Positions 22,858 to 34,440 of a stretch of DNA of 64,000 nt are shown one piece after another. Source of the DNA: Sipunculus nudus (Eukaryota; Annelida; Sipuncula; Golfingiida; Sipunculidae); NCBI GenBank assembly GCA_026874595.1, contig CM049319.1:66147417-66211416 (forward strand), given 5' to 3'. Every line of letters begins with the position of its first letter. Within the stretch, counting starts at the first letter, position 1. The translations under genes were made by a program, and so were the position numbers. The notes beneath the pieces were generated by a model that did no database searches, was not told the origin of the DNA, and saw nothing but the letters and a program-made list of their open reading frames with translations.

Positions 22858-23156
22858 TATGGTTCTCAGGCACTTTTTTTCAGAAATCAATGCGGGAGGG
22901 CGCTTTTTTTATTTTAATTTTTTTGGGATGTTTCGATAAAAATGTCAAATGATAAGGGAAAAACATGAAAATAACAGTTTTATTTTGTTTAATAAGTAAA
23001 AGCACTACAAAACAAAGGAAATTGTATGGTTTTATCTTCCTGAAAGAAAAGTCGGAGCGGGAGCAGCTCAAAATTGGAAAGTTTTTATTGAAAATCAAAA
23101 TAAAAAGTTTTGATGCGGGGGTTTAAAATTGATGCGGGCTTTGCCTGAGAACCATA
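22858..23156. mobile_element. MITE with 15-bp inverted ends including TA
   Basis: TATGGTTCTCAGGCA (22858-22872) is exactly complementary to TGCCTGAGAACCATA (23142-23156). The outer TA fits a TA target duplication, giving a 13-bp inverted repeat TGGTTCTCAGGCA. Beyond the ends, GATGCGGG-like motifs recur on both sides. The 295-bp interior is very AT-rich and non-coding. TA targeting suggests mobilisation by a Tc1/mariner-type transposase (inference). Confidence 0.7.
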
Positions 23157-23420
23157 GCTTTAATTTTTTTTTGGCCTTAAACAGACTTTTTCCTCCGCTC
23201 TAACGAAATCCGCGTACATTTAATGTTCGAGTTCGTTTTACCGACACCCTATATTCAACTTAATACAAATATCTGCAGACATTTTCTTCGCGTTAGTTAA
23301 CCATTTTGAACATATCAGTGAAGTTTTGAAATGTTATTGTCTGGGCTTTATTTGTATAGCGTTTTTACACACACACAGAGTTATCTGGGCTTTATCTGCA
23401 TAGCTTTAATACACATACAC

Positions 23421-23478
<58 letters not shown>

Positions 23479-24702
23479 TATCTATATATATATATATATG
23501 GCGAATCCTCATGAAACGTTGACAATTAAAGTTTCCGGAGGTTTATTTCTCAGACTCTTTTGGTTGTCATACATAGAGAGAGTACATTTCAAGGACATAT
23601 TTGATATTAATGGTCACTGCTAACTCATATTTTTCTTCTGGTCGTCCGTGATAATTTGGGTTTATATTTGTCTGTAAAAGGACGTTTTCACAAAATTTGC
23701 ATGACCAGGGCTCCAATTCTTGAGAAATGTTTGCCGTTTGTTCAAATTGTGTGTGTGTTTTGAGTTAAACATATTTGTCAAATCAATGAGCAAAATTATT
23801 TAAAGGTAACACTTATTTGCGGGACTTGAAAAGTTTGTAAAACATTCACTGCTTTAACGAAACCCAGAAGTTTCCTAAACAGGAGGTTCCTCTAGTTCAT
23901 GCGAGTGAAGAATAATACACAAAATAGACAAATAAGTAACCATAATCAATTAGGACCGTGGTATCCCTAGTGCAGTATGAATATATGGATAGCCATATTA
24001 GTTAAATAAGTAGGTGAGCATTTATTCTGTGGAACATGTTTGTAGCTGTTATTCGTGTTTTTTTTAGAGCTTAATCTTGTAATCTTGTTAGATTAACCTT
24101 TGAGGTAAACACAACAGTCCCATATGATTTCTTCTTCTTTATTTCACTGCGTTTTAATGTTTTGCATATTTTTGTTCTATTATAAGATTCAAATATCCAT
24201 GCTAATATACATATCTGCTATTTTGTTCATTGCCATTTCTGTGGTAAATTATTGAGTGAAACATATTTTTCAAGGGTTTCAATTTTTCATATTGGTAGTT
24301 CAGTGAGAAAAAAAGGTAAAGCGCTTTTTATGTAGTCCTTTGTCAATGAATATAAGCTGGCTATTCTCTCAGAAATGGTGGCCTACAAGTTCCAAGATTG
24401 GTACACGTTTGTAATGCAAAACGTTTTTTGGAAATTTGGACCAGTCGGTAAATAGAAAAACAGGTAATACTGTGAAATTATTACTGATAATTATTGATTT
24501 TTTAGATTGTCAGCCTGTCATAATTTTACCGAAGAGTGTACAGGGATGGTCCCAATTAAAAATTATTTTGGAAATACTTTTGTTTTCTTTCGCAGACAGG
24601 CTGAGTCAACCTACAAGTTAATTTTATAACTGACTGCTATTTTATATACCTTAGAGTAAAATGACAAATATAATCAGAAGAAGCAGAAATTATGTAAACT
24701 GT
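23157..24702. other. No recognised gene; contains TA microsatellites
   Basis: (TA)n tracts at about 23423-23473 and 23480-23499 follow an imperfect duplication of a TCTGGGCTTTAT(T/C)TG phrase (23340 and 23384). The rest is AT-rich with no supported feature. Confidence 0.5.
23423..23499. repeat. (TA)n microsatellite
   Basis: Two TA tracts separated by a short ACAATGTATC interruption. Confidence 0.95.
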
Positions 24703-25110
24703 TGTTACGAAGACAAATTGTTCAGGGGAAAACATTGGGCCGATGCCGGATTCGAACCCATGTTGGTGTGGCACAAGTCAGGCGTACTAACTGCTTCGCT
24801 AGCTGAGCAAGCTTCACTAGCCAGCCAGTACGGTCCGCTAACCCCGTAACACACCCCCACTTAGGAGCGTTCTGCTATCAGAAGAAGACTATTATCCCAG
24901 GAGTCACACTTTGGTGAGCTTATTCCCTGGGCCACAAAGTTTACCGTCATGTTGGACGAGCCCCCATTTCGTTACAAAGACAATTTATTCAGAGAAAAAC
25001 ACTGGGCCGATCCGGGATTCGAACCCATGTCGGTGGCGCACAGGTCCGGCGTAGAAAAGCATGTTTCACTAGGGAGACAGTACGGTCCGCTTTTATGTCA
25101 CCCCGTAACA
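24703..25110 (-). mobile_element. Complete miniature LTR (TRIM-type) element, minus strand
   Basis: LTRs at 24703-24851 and 24970-25110 flank an internal domain of about 118 bp. On the minus strand TGGGGGCTCGTCC (24954-24966) follows the 5' LTR and AAGTGGGGG precedes the 3' LTR. The B box GGTTCGAATCC is exact in both LTRs. The A box survives as TAGCGAAGCAG in the 24.7-kb LTR but is deleted from the other. Flanks CTGT and CTAT could be a decayed 4-bp target duplication. Confidence 0.85.
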
Positions 25111-26783
25111 CTATCAATAGGCAGCCTATATAGTGGTACATGGCTGAAACCAAACATGCATGAATATAACTAAAAATAGACGGAAAATAGTTTTAAAAAA
25201 TAGTTGCACATTAATATTCCATTCTCAAATAATTTAACTTGCTTGTCAACAAAGATTATCCCGTAACTTTACAAATAAAAAGCTCTTGGTGTAATAACAA
25301 AATAAAAAAGTTATAATTTAAAGCGTGATTCTCTACAGTGAAAGAATTGGCGTTGTACTAATATATAAAAAGACCACATTAAAACTTTGTACTATAATTA
25401 AACAATTAAAATGTTTGCTCCACCTTCTGTTGATTTTCCATCTCAATTATACATAGGGATAGGGTGAGACAGGTTTGTAGCATCAATACATGCAGATATA
25501 TCCCCAATTCCTCGATATTACATCTTTTAGTCCCCAATTAAATTTATAAATTATATTCGTAATAAAATCTACATTTATATTTGCTCCTCTGGGTTATCCT
25601 CGAACAATTCAACTACGTATGTATTCCACTTCCCTTTATCACTAACCTAAACGAAGTTTAACAAGGACTCCCCCCGTCCCCATCCCCATCCGACTGGAAA
25701 TTATATTTCATTTAGTATTCTCATATGTTATGCTACCGGTATACATGAGTCCTCAAATATAAGACGAAAAACTTGCAATTTATGTTAGTTTTAGTCTTAA
25801 AGTTACTTCTATTGACTGCCCTAACTAAATTTTTCATGGAATACTTGCTGCAGCAAGTCCTAACCTGCTTGGTTATATTTTTTTCAATTTGGGAAGTCTA
25901 GAAATACCTAGTACTGTTATCCTAAATCTTAATTAACTTATGTAGAACCGTAGTGGTATATTAAACTATAAACGGAAAGTGCCTTTTTATTTTTGGAAAA
26001 TTATATGCATATATTTTATTATGAAACAATTGTATCCTCACTTACATAACGTTCATGAAGTTGGGGATAAGCGTCTCTAACCCTTATAATCTCTTATGGA
26101 CGCTAGGTTCTGAGTGTCCAAGCGTCCGATGGGACGCGCGATTTACTAGATTTAGTACCTTATAGCAGTCAATGATCAATACCGGGTACCTGAACCAAAC
26201 CAGTCAGTTGTGTAAACGCCACGTTGATTACTGTGGCTTAAAGCAAATTTCCATATAATGACACGATTTCTAATAATAAAATTCCCGCCTGAGCTTCCCG
26301 GTCTCTTCAAAGTTTCTTCCTATTGAATTCCTTGTATCCAAAAAGAGTATTATTTAGATTCAATTAGTCTCTATGATAATCGAGAATAATGAAATATAAA
26401 GATAAAGACAAAGTTAAAATTAGGTTGGGCTCCGTAAAAAATCTTAGTGTGAATCCTCTTAAAACTTACTAGAATTGCCGCGTCTTAATGCTGTGGTACC
26501 GAACTGCTACTGGTGTCTCCTCACCTTTTTATCCTTGCGTGATACCCATTTCTGATCATGGCGGCCAGAAAAATTTGAAATAATAATTCAGATTAAAATT
26601 ACCACTGGTAGTATTGGATAGATGACAATTTACTCCTGGCATCACCCGAAGTCGATTTAAACCAAACTCTACGACATCAGATATTCCCCCTCCTCCGGAA
26701 AGTTGTTGTTTTGTATTATTTTAATTATTATAAATTGTAAATTGTTTCCCGTAGATTTCACATTAAGCTTTGAATATCATTTG

Positions 26784-26900
26784 TTTATGCAAAGGCGTCA
26801 ATATAGGGGTGGGAGTGGTTGGTTTCTGGCATATTGGGGGGGGGGGGGGGGGCGCTGGTCAATATGATACCCCCTTCAGATATTCAGAAAACATACCTCG
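26784..26900 (+). repeat. Dispersed fragment with AGGCGTCAATATAGGGG start and poly-G
   Basis: Starts AAAGGCGTCAATATAGGGG, passes through a poly-G run to a GGCGC phrase, then CCCCC and ATTCAGA. The region 62147-62240 shows the same order (AGAGGCGTCAGTATAGGGG ... GGCGCCCCC ... ATTCAGAGAA). Confidence 0.5.
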
Positions 26901-27664
26901 GAAAAAGGATATTTGGATATCCGTGGATTTATTAAAAAGGTGCCCTAGCTTTCACTCCTACACCATCCCTCACCCATAAATATAAATCGACGCCATTTCT
27001 TGTTTTTGTCTAAGCTGTTTTCTCTGTATTTCATATTCATTAATTTTTCACTTAGCTCAGGGAAGCAATCATTGCATTTGTATATTATTATGTTTTCATT
27101 CATAAATGAATTTAGTAAACCCATCATCGTTTTTAATGTTGGAGTAAACATATCGTCCAACAATGTTTTCTGAAGTTTCCAGCACAAATAGCTCTGGCTG
27201 ACGGTTGTTGTTTTTGTAATATTGCTTTAGTTATGTTTGTATGGTTCGATAAACATGGCCAAAAAAAGCTGACCATTCTCCTTAGAAAAAAGACGCTATG
27301 TTTAGACGAAACATGTTTGTTTCATTTAATAATAACTCTGTAGTCCATATATGATTCACATAGCGTATACCCGTTATCGTTATTCATTTCTTGTGAAAGC
27401 AAATATTTCATTAAGAAGTGTTTGCTTTATTCTCCAACCAGAATTAATTGGACCGGCGATGTGTTTACTGTGATATTGTTCAATGATTTACTGAACCTGA
27501 AAATACAATAAAATACACTCACTCTTCATAAAGAAATTTTATATAATTTTTAATATTGGATTAGATTATTTTACGAATATTCTTACACAATTGAGACAAA
27601 GAAGATAACTAAAAGGCGTTCGTTCTTGGAGTTTTTATTAAGCCTTTCTATTAGATTTATAATT

Positions 27665-27800
27665 AACTTGGGACCGTGGGTCGAATAGGTGAATGCAAAC
27701 ATGGTCTTGGGAGCATTCCACAACAGGGATTCCCCACATGGCGGAGGCCTGCATTCTTTAGAATGCAGATATCTAGTTTTGACTTTAGAATGTATAGGCA
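27665..27800 (+). repeat. Dispersed repeat fragment (GGCGGAGGCATACATTC family)
   Basis: Best-preserved of three copies: GGTCTTGGGAGCATTCC, CCCACATGGCGGAGGCCTG, CATTCTTTAGAATGCAGAT. The frames crossing it on both strands are by-products. Confidence 0.55.
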
Positions 27801-28889
27801 ACTGGAAAGCGAATACGTTCATCCACCTAATCACAGGAACGTGGGCAAAGTAAAGCAATGAATGTCTCCTACCAAAATACCAGTGTTCAAAATCCCTTCC
27901 ATTACCACCCTCTTAATAGATATTGTTTTGTGACACATAGGTGGTGCCATGAGTCATGCGCAAGTGCACACTGCGCAGACTCACAAGAGTACGAGTCTGC
28001 TGTTTAGGGTGTATTGGCGTCACTCTCTGAACCTAGCGCACTATCGGACCTCTGACATTACGACCAGATTACTGGCTGTCAGAGTGCTTTTACTTCTAGG
28101 TCTGAGGAACACATTATAAGGCCCCATGAGGATGCAAATATTTTCGTCATTTTAGACAATGTCTCATTTCCTACAGGTACACTGTCAGTTGAAATGAACC
28201 AGACCTCTCTTTAGCATTTTTATTATACTTTCTAACCACACCAAACATGAGCGAAAAAAATTCCGTTTTAACTCAGCATATTGGTAAACCCCTCCGCATA
28301 TATGTTGAATTTCTGACGGCATGAATACTCGTATGGTTCGGACGGTTTACTGGACGCAGCCAACTTGTACCCGATACAGGAAATGACTCGTTACCATACA
28401 GACGGGGTTTCAGTTTGGGTTGAGAGTTCACATGTATTCTCTTGTGTTACTTCATCATTCGTAGCATAATGTTAAGATTATGGGCTTTTTACAACAATAT
28501 GAATGCAACATGACGGAAGACCAATGTGATGCATTCCTCGATATTGCTTGTATCACGACTCAAGTAGTCTTACCAGCCCAATTATCATTGCCTACTTAGT
28601 CGGGTGGTCATGGCTATGTATGAACCCCACAATGCACCGGCGCTTCTATTAATACACAGATGGCGATGGTATACATGTAGTGAAGAGGATAATATAGTCG
28701 GTTCAAGTATGATGGATAAGAATTTTTTCAAGGCAGATTACATAGAAATGGGTGTATTTTTGTTGTAATGACTTCACGGAATTAATTAGTAATTTTTTGT
28801 ACGCATGCGCATGTGAAATGAGAACAGAAGGTGATTTCTTGAAATGTCACATTTTTTATCTTAAAATTTAACAGCTGGTACAAGTAATC

Positions 28890-29245
28890 ATCGCAATCCC
28901 TCAGTGCTTTTCTCAGTGCGTCAGTTTCCGCGCGGCCAGTCCTTTTCAATGAGAGCGTTTTGTATGCGTTTGCTGCGAGGCAAATGCATGCCCTTTTCAC
29001 ATTGCTGATAGACTCAAAGATACGAGGACAGTATCTTATGGGGAAACCCCACATGTGACGGCATTGAAGGCGGAATTCCCATGCGTTTGCTGTGCGGCAA
29101 ACGCAGAAATCTAGCACTGCTGGTTTCTATAACTGACGCGTGCGAGACAATAGAATACATGGAAATAACACGACATTTTAACTGGTTGGATTTCGCCGCG
29201 CGGCAAACGCTCACAAAACGCGTATATCGAAAAGCGCCCTAACAG
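28890..29245. repeat. Possible MITE with repeated GCGTTTGC...GCAAACGC palindromes
   Basis: Palindromes at 28966-28987 (GCGTTTGC/GCAAATGC) and 29083-29104 (GCGTTTGC-TGTGCG-GCAAACGC). A third half lies near 29194-29210 (GCCGCGCGGCAAACGC). The right edge, read in reverse, is AGGGCGCTTTTCGATATACG, a style seen at MITE ends. The left edge has CCGCGCGGCCAG and a TTTTCAATGAGAGCG phrase. No clear target duplication. Confidence 0.4.
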
Positions 29246-29289
29246 GAAGGACAGTTGGTTCTGAGTAGCAACAACCTCCGGCGGCAGAC

Positions 29290-29400
29290 TGGTTCAGTGG
29301 ATGCTGGTCACTAAGCTAAATGCGAAATTTGGAGAGACTTGCGGTTGAGTCCCTGGAACCTATCAAATGCTATCAAATCAATCAAATCCAATCTAGCTGA
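29290..29400 (+). mobile_element. Possible degenerate tRNA-like SINE head
   Basis: TGGTTCAGTGG (29290-29300) resembles an A box and GGTTGAGTCCC (29343-29353) a B box. Their 53-nt spacing would suit a class II (Ser/Leu-like) tRNA. An ATCAAATC-rich tail follows. Weak. Confidence 0.3.
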
Positions 29401-29711
29401 AAAGTGACCGCTGGTAGTCAGAAAGAACGCCGATGGATCCTGGTATTAGACACAGCAAATTGTAAAATTGTTTAAATAGATTGAGATAACTAAACATTGG
29501 TAATTCACACTTTTCAAGCGGAAACGCCCCCTAGAATCATGGCCGCATAGAAAAGATAGAACTCTAGCCTGGGCCATGTATGAAATATTAAGTGTTTACA
29601 AGTTTAATGAATTTACCTTTAGCCAAGTATGAGAAAATCGATGGACAGTCTGACAACTGAAGAAAAGTAGACAGCGATTAGCTCATTGTAACCACCCCTA
29701 AGCTGGCGGCT

Positions 29712-29713
29712 AA

Positions 29714-29747
<34 letters not shown>

Positions 29748-29785
29748 GTAATAATATTTAATAATAATATTTAATAATAATAATG

Positions 29786-29818
<33 letters not shown>
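29712..29818. repeat. (AAT)n microsatellite
   Basis: Mostly AAT/ATA triplets with interruptions such as AGTAATAATATTTAA in the middle. Confidence 0.95.
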
Positions 29819-29821
<3 letters not shown>

Positions 29822-29873
29822 AAATTATTTTACTTGACCAGAAAATGAAATATATCAGATATTACCGACAATT

Positions 29874-29953
29874 ACATCCGTGCAATGAGATGCCTAGGAT
29901 TAGTTATTATAATTAACTATTTGTACAATAACTGTAAAAAATAATGAAGTTTT
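29874..29953 (+). mobile_element. Tail fragment of the V-SINE-like element
   Basis: ACATCCGTGCAATG..., a TTAGTTAT(T/A)ATAA segment, a GTAC(A/T)AT segment and an A-rich AATGAAG end align with 20220-20300. The tRNA-like head and core are missing. Confidence 0.65.
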
Positions 29954-30129
29954 GATAAAATTTGAACCAAGACGATGACCAAGACGGAAACCAAGGAATC
30001 CCAGACAGAGGCCGAGACATCTATACCATATGTGTAGTTTTTTACCCAGTATCATCTGCTCCCTGAAACCGAAGTCAGTGCTCCCAAAAGTCATCAATAG
30101 GCGGCATGAAATCCCCGTCACACCTTCTC

Positions 30130-30690
30130 GATTCGGACTGCGATTCAGCTACGATATGGGACATCGTGATCGGGATCAAGATGGTGGCGCTGACATGTGA
30201 AACGTATAGGTCGTGATATGTCATAGGAGGTTTTGAGAGGCCTGCGACTATTTTGAACCTGTTCAAACTTGTCGTGGAGCAGGTACATTTTTTTAAAATC
30301 GTAGCTCAATCGTGAGTGGATTATCATTAATCGGGTGGTACTCTTGCACCAAATGGGCATCACTCATGGTTAATCCTGGGCATTCGTATGCCATTTCCAC
30401 CCACTTTGCACGACTTCTCCACGGTTGTGTTCCGATGTTGGTAGTACGTACGCACCACGACTTGTCACAATAACCAGCGTCGTAAATCACCCGCTTTCAA
30501 TCGGGGTAAATCGGGCTGATATCGTAGATTGGAATCGTAGATGGTCTTGGCTGATCATGAGTCAGTTGGCAGGTGGACGTGAGTTAATCTTCCTAAGTCG
30601 TGGTCACACATAGCTACCGAGTCGTCACAGGTCGTAGAGTCATCGAGCTTTATCGTGCGCCGGCAAGTTTCTTCCATGACAATTCGTTCA
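30130..30690. other. Unclassified higher-GC segment, possibly an old DNA element
   Basis: Rich in TCGT/ACGA words (ATCGTAGATTGGAATCGTAG at 30522, GTCGTCACAGGTCGTAGAG near 30621). Minus-strand frames of 65-72 codons look somewhat protein-like but have interruptions and no recognised motif. No terminal repeats were confirmed. Confidence 0.25.
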
Positions 30691-30814
30691 CGGCTACCAG
30701 CAAGGTAGAGCTACAATGCTAATGATAACCGCGTTTATTCCTTTTTTCCATGAATTTCGGGTTGCACTTTAAGTGTGAATTTTCCAAATGGTAGAATTGC
30801 CATTTTTAAAATAT

Positions 30815-30833
30815 ACTTGATCATATTGTTGTG
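30815..30833 (+). repeat. 19-bp sequence shared with 37109-37127
   Basis: ACTTGATCATATTGTTGTG is identical at both places and is followed in each by a TCACT...AATAAAC pattern within 40 bp. Probably the end of one repeat family. Confidence 0.45.
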
Positions 30834-30877
30834 TTTCTGCACTAATATCACTGCAGTAATAAACGTGAGGGTAAGAC

Positions 30878-31060
30878 GTAGCCTGGTGTTAAGGCATTGA
30901 TCTTCGGAGCAGAAGGTCCCCGGTTCGAACCCCGCTGGTGCCTAAATGGCATTCCGTTGTACCTGAGAGATCCGCTTTAATGTCTTAACGATAGGTTATG
31001 ACTGCTGGGTCATTCCTTACCCAGTGCATATAAAAAGACATACTTATAACTGACAACTTG
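30878..31060 (+). mobile_element. tRNA-derived SINE
   Basis: A box TAGCCTGGTGT (30879-30889) and B box GGTTCGAACCC (30922-30932) are 43 nt apart. The acceptor side (GCTGGTGCC) does not pair well with the 5' side, so it is a SINE head rather than a tRNA gene. The end of the body is placed at the AT-rich boundary. Confidence 0.65.
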
Positions 31061-31080
31061 ATTCTTTATCTCTTTTACTT

Positions 31081-31341
31081 TTAGCCTTTTTGATGCCCCT
31101 GACTGACGCAAGTTCTCGGGATTCCTGACACTGAACTTCTTTTTGTCAGAAGTGCATTACAACCCTTAACCGATAAGGCTTTCTGCGCTTGCGTTATTAT
31201 GTCCTTTAGCCAAGCCTGGGACCCAGTCGCCTTCCTTGATTGACTGACAGCATCTCTCCATCTCTGCTGTTGTATCCCTTCTGTCTCCATGATATCAAAC
31301 CATCCCTCAAGTGCAGTGCTGTCACCAAACTGTCCTCCCAT
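31081..31341 (-). CDS. Candidate coding exon, 86 codons, unknown protein
   Basis: Begins at an ATG in good context (A at -3, G at +4) with an in-frame TGA 24 nt upstream, so the start is defined. The first about 60 residues look protein-like: hydrophilic and helix-prone, with W residues spaced among Q, E and K (start MGGQFGDSTALEGWFDIM). The last 25 residues are less convincing, so the true exon may end at an internal GT near 31160-31170. A SINE lies just downstream, as would suit an intron. No family was recognised, and it could be a mobile-element fragment. Confidence 0.35.
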   Translation of the reverse strand: MGGQFGDSTALEGWFDIMETEGIQQQRWRDAVSQSRKATGSQAWLKDIITQAQKALSVKGCNALLTKRSSVSGIPRTCVSQGHQKG

Positions 31342-32459
31342 AATTTCACCCTTATCGACTAATCACTGATTTGTTGCTTGAAACAGTGGGGTATACGCGG
31401 TGTAACTGTTCTTTTATTGTAACAACTCATCAACAGCTAGCTGGCCTTCGGGGCACTGAGTGCATTGATGTTATCTCGTTGTTATACATTGGAAAACATA
31501 TCTGATGACAGAACCGTTTAACACTAGATGGAAATGATATACACGTTTACCTGAAAAAACACAGAAAATAAAAACTGTTCACACGCCTTTACAACGTGAA
31601 TACAAACACCGGAAGCTTGCCATGGTTTACATCGCCTTATAGATTCTGGTACCTAGGCGACATTAAATGTAGATGTCGCCCGCATACCAGGATGCCCCTC
31701 ATACGGTTAGTCCGATTTTCCAAAACGTCTCCCATCGCCAGACAAATGATCTGAAAATAGTTTCCCCGAAGCGTAGACTTACCGTACGTGAGCTACCTGA
31801 TTGGTTCAATTGCTTTGTTAATAATTCATTTAATAGCACGTTCTGAAGTTCACTGAAACAAGGACTCTGTTCAACCGATCCTGAGACCTGGGTCAAAGGA
31901 ATGTGCTTATTGGTCTTTCCATCACTCCCGACAAACGGCGACAGTCACGTGACCAGGGTGATGATGGTAGCAGCAAGGTGCGACATTACTTATTGCTCAA
32001 CAGATAGGAAATTGTGTGAAAGCCATTTATCAACATAATAGGATCCGGTCTACCCTTAGAATACTGTAGACACTTCTAGAAGGGAGTGGGCAGTGTGCGC
32101 GACTGCTACCTGCGTAGAAATTACCGTCTGGCCGTCTCAGTAGGCGGGCATCACAAGAAATCAGCGGGGTGCCGTAGAACTTTTAGTACGGTCCTGCGTG
32201 GATGATTCGCTCTTAACACGACAAGTAAATATACAGTAAATTTATATTCCTTTCATCAGACGAATAGACAAGCCATAGTTACAGTACAATTGCTGAAAGC
32301 GTGATGTTCCCAGTTTAGACCCAATGTCTCTTATAAAATAAATTCCGACACTTGATGACTGCTCATGTGTGTCTTCCCGGCTATGTCGAAGAAGTAGAAA
32401 AACAGATCATATTACCCTATCTCCATGCCATATAAGATATCCTTCAACTATTTAATAAC
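31342..32459. other. No recognised gene
   Basis: Somewhat higher GC than average. If 31081-31341 is a real first exon, 5' untranslated sequence and promoter would lie here on the minus strand, but no TATA or start site is evident. Confidence 0.35.
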
Positions 32460-32860
32460 CTTCAAATTATTAGCAGCTCTCTCCGAACCAAACCCAGCTC
32501 TCTCCAAATTCGACCATTACTCTCCAGAATTCATATTTATCAACTCTATCAAAAAATATTAGCTCTCTCCGAAATGCCATAAATAGTCTGCAAAAATATC
32601 ATCAGCTTTCATAAATAATTTGACCAGTTCTCTCACAAAATTTCATCGGCTCTGTCAAAAATTTGCCCTCATCAGCCCTCTCCAATATTTTACCAGTTTT
32701 CTCTGATTCTACCAGATCTCCTAAAATATTTTAATATTAAAAATTATCTGCTAATTGCAAAATGTCATCAGTCCATCACAAGGCCTATCCAGAATGTAAT
32801 GAGTGTTCCTTGATTTCATCAGCTCTCCCCAAAAAGTTTCGAGGTTTTACCAAATTTTAC
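32460..32860 (+). repeat. Degenerate minisatellite of AGCTCTCTCC-type units
   Basis: Variants of ATCAGCTCTCTCCAAAA recur about every 25-35 bp (for example near 32473, 32501, 32563, 32607, 32648, 32674, 32818), with drifting spacing and point changes. Confidence 0.6.
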
Positions 32861-32962
32861 CCTATTCGGGGGCGTAGCCTGGATTGAGGGAGGGGAGGGC
32901 GTCGAAATATTTGGTAAAGGTTACTGAAACGTGACAGTGTTTATACATGAAACGTGAATAAA

Positions 32963-34036
32963 AGCTACCCCTTTGACCAATTCATTGCATATTTCAGATT
33001 TCAATAGAGAAAATACTGATGTGTATATGCTGTGAAAATTAATTAATCAGTGCTTACATGAAGAAAAGTGAGTATTATTAAAGGTATTGATTTTACATTT
33101 ATGCTAATAACTTGAAGCAACTAATAACAAAATTCGTAGGCCTATATAATCTCTGGTATACGATTAAAGTTCGATTAAATAAAATTTTATCCTCTTACAA
33201 TTTATCTAGCTTTAAAAGTTACCAGGGGAAGCCCAGCTCTGCTGAGCAAAGGGAGTTAGCTGTGTGGAGTGAAGCTAGTTACAGGAGGCTAGGTGAGGGC
33301 TCCGGTAGTCACTGTACAACACCGTGCTGGGCTGACTTGATGTAAAAATACCTGACATGGTGTCTGAGAACTTGAAAAAAGCTACCCCTTTGACCAATTC
33401 ATTGCATATTTCAGATTTCAATAGAGAAAATACTGATGTGCATATGCCGTGACAATTAATTAATCAGTGCTTACATGAAGAAAAGGTGGGTATTATTAAA
33501 GGTATTGATTTTACATTTATGCTAATAACTTGAAGCAGCTAATAACAAAATTCTTATATAATCTCTGGCATACGATTTAAGTTTGACTAAATTAAATTTT
33601 ATCCGCTTACAATTTATCTAGCTTTGAAAGTTACCAGGGGAAGCCCAGCTCTGCTGAGCAAAGGGAGTTAGCTTTGTGAAGTGAAGCTAGTTACAGGACA
33701 GGAGGCTAGGTGAGGGCTCCGGTAGTCACTGCACAACACCGTGCTGGGCTGACTTGTAAAAATACTTGACATGGTGTCTGAGAACTTGAAAAAAGCTACC
33801 CCTTTGACCAATTCCTTGCATATTTCAGATTTCAATAGAGAAAATACTGATGTGCATATGCCGTGAAAATAATTAATCAGTGCTTACATGAAGAAAAGGT
33901 GGGTATTATTAAAGGTATTGATTTTACATTAATGCTAATAACTTGAAGCAACTATTAATATAATCTCTGGCATACGATTAAAGTTTGATTAAATAAAATT
34001 TTATCCTCTTACAATTTATCTAGCTTGAAAACTTAC
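32963..34036 (+). repeat. 416-bp tandem repeat, about 2.6 copies
   Basis: Units start AGCTACCCCTTTGACC at 32963, 33380 and 33794 (periods 417 and 414). The third stops near 34036 after CAATTTATCTAGCTTGAAAA. Copies are about 95% alike by eye. The frame at 33112-33345 crosses one unit and is not conserved in the next. Confidence 0.92.
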
Positions 34037-34364
34037 CATGTTGAGTGAGAAAACATATTTCCTGATGTTTTTACAAGGTCCATTATGATCAAATTCCTAA
34101 ATTCTAATAAATATTTACATAGGAAAAATATATAGAGGTTAAACTATGCCAAATATTAAAAAGAATGTTGTTGGTTTTAATCTTAGGTACTCATGAAGTC
34201 TAACAACAAACTTTTCTTGAAAAAAAGAGGGTTTTCCGTAATTTTCCAAGGGAACATATCGCAGTGACCTAGTTTTGGGTTTGGTAGTAGAACTTAAGGA
34301 CACCTAACTGAATGATGAATTTCGGATTCGATGGTCCCACGGTTTTAAACAGTTTCCCTGTTAA
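34037..34364. other. No recognised feature
   Basis: AT-rich sequence after the tandem repeat; nothing supported. Confidence 0.45.
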
Positions 34365-34440
34365 ATGACGACAGGCCGGCCAGACGGATGCTGGACAAAG
34401 AGTAATCGCTATAGCTCAGACGTTTTACAGTCATCTGAGT
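34365..34440 (-). repeat. Start-like fragment of the 14.4-kb dispersed element family
   Basis: On the minus strand it reads CTCAGATGACTGTAAAACG then TCTGAGCTATAGCGATTACTC, TTTGTCCAGCATCCGTCTGG. The plus-strand starts at 14405 and 62812 have the same TCATCTGAGCTATAGC(G/A)ATC. Confidence 0.55.

Larger units (their letters stand above)
25111..28889. other. About 3.8 kb with no recognised gene; two short repeat fragments
   Basis: Contains 26784-26900 and 27665-27800 (listed separately) and a poly-G run near 26836. Otherwise AT-rich, with no tRNA-like boxes and no frame of protein-like composition. Confidence 0.45.

Noticed and set aside
23331-23522. Open frame rich in I-Y repeats
   Set aside because: It translates the (TA)n microsatellite.
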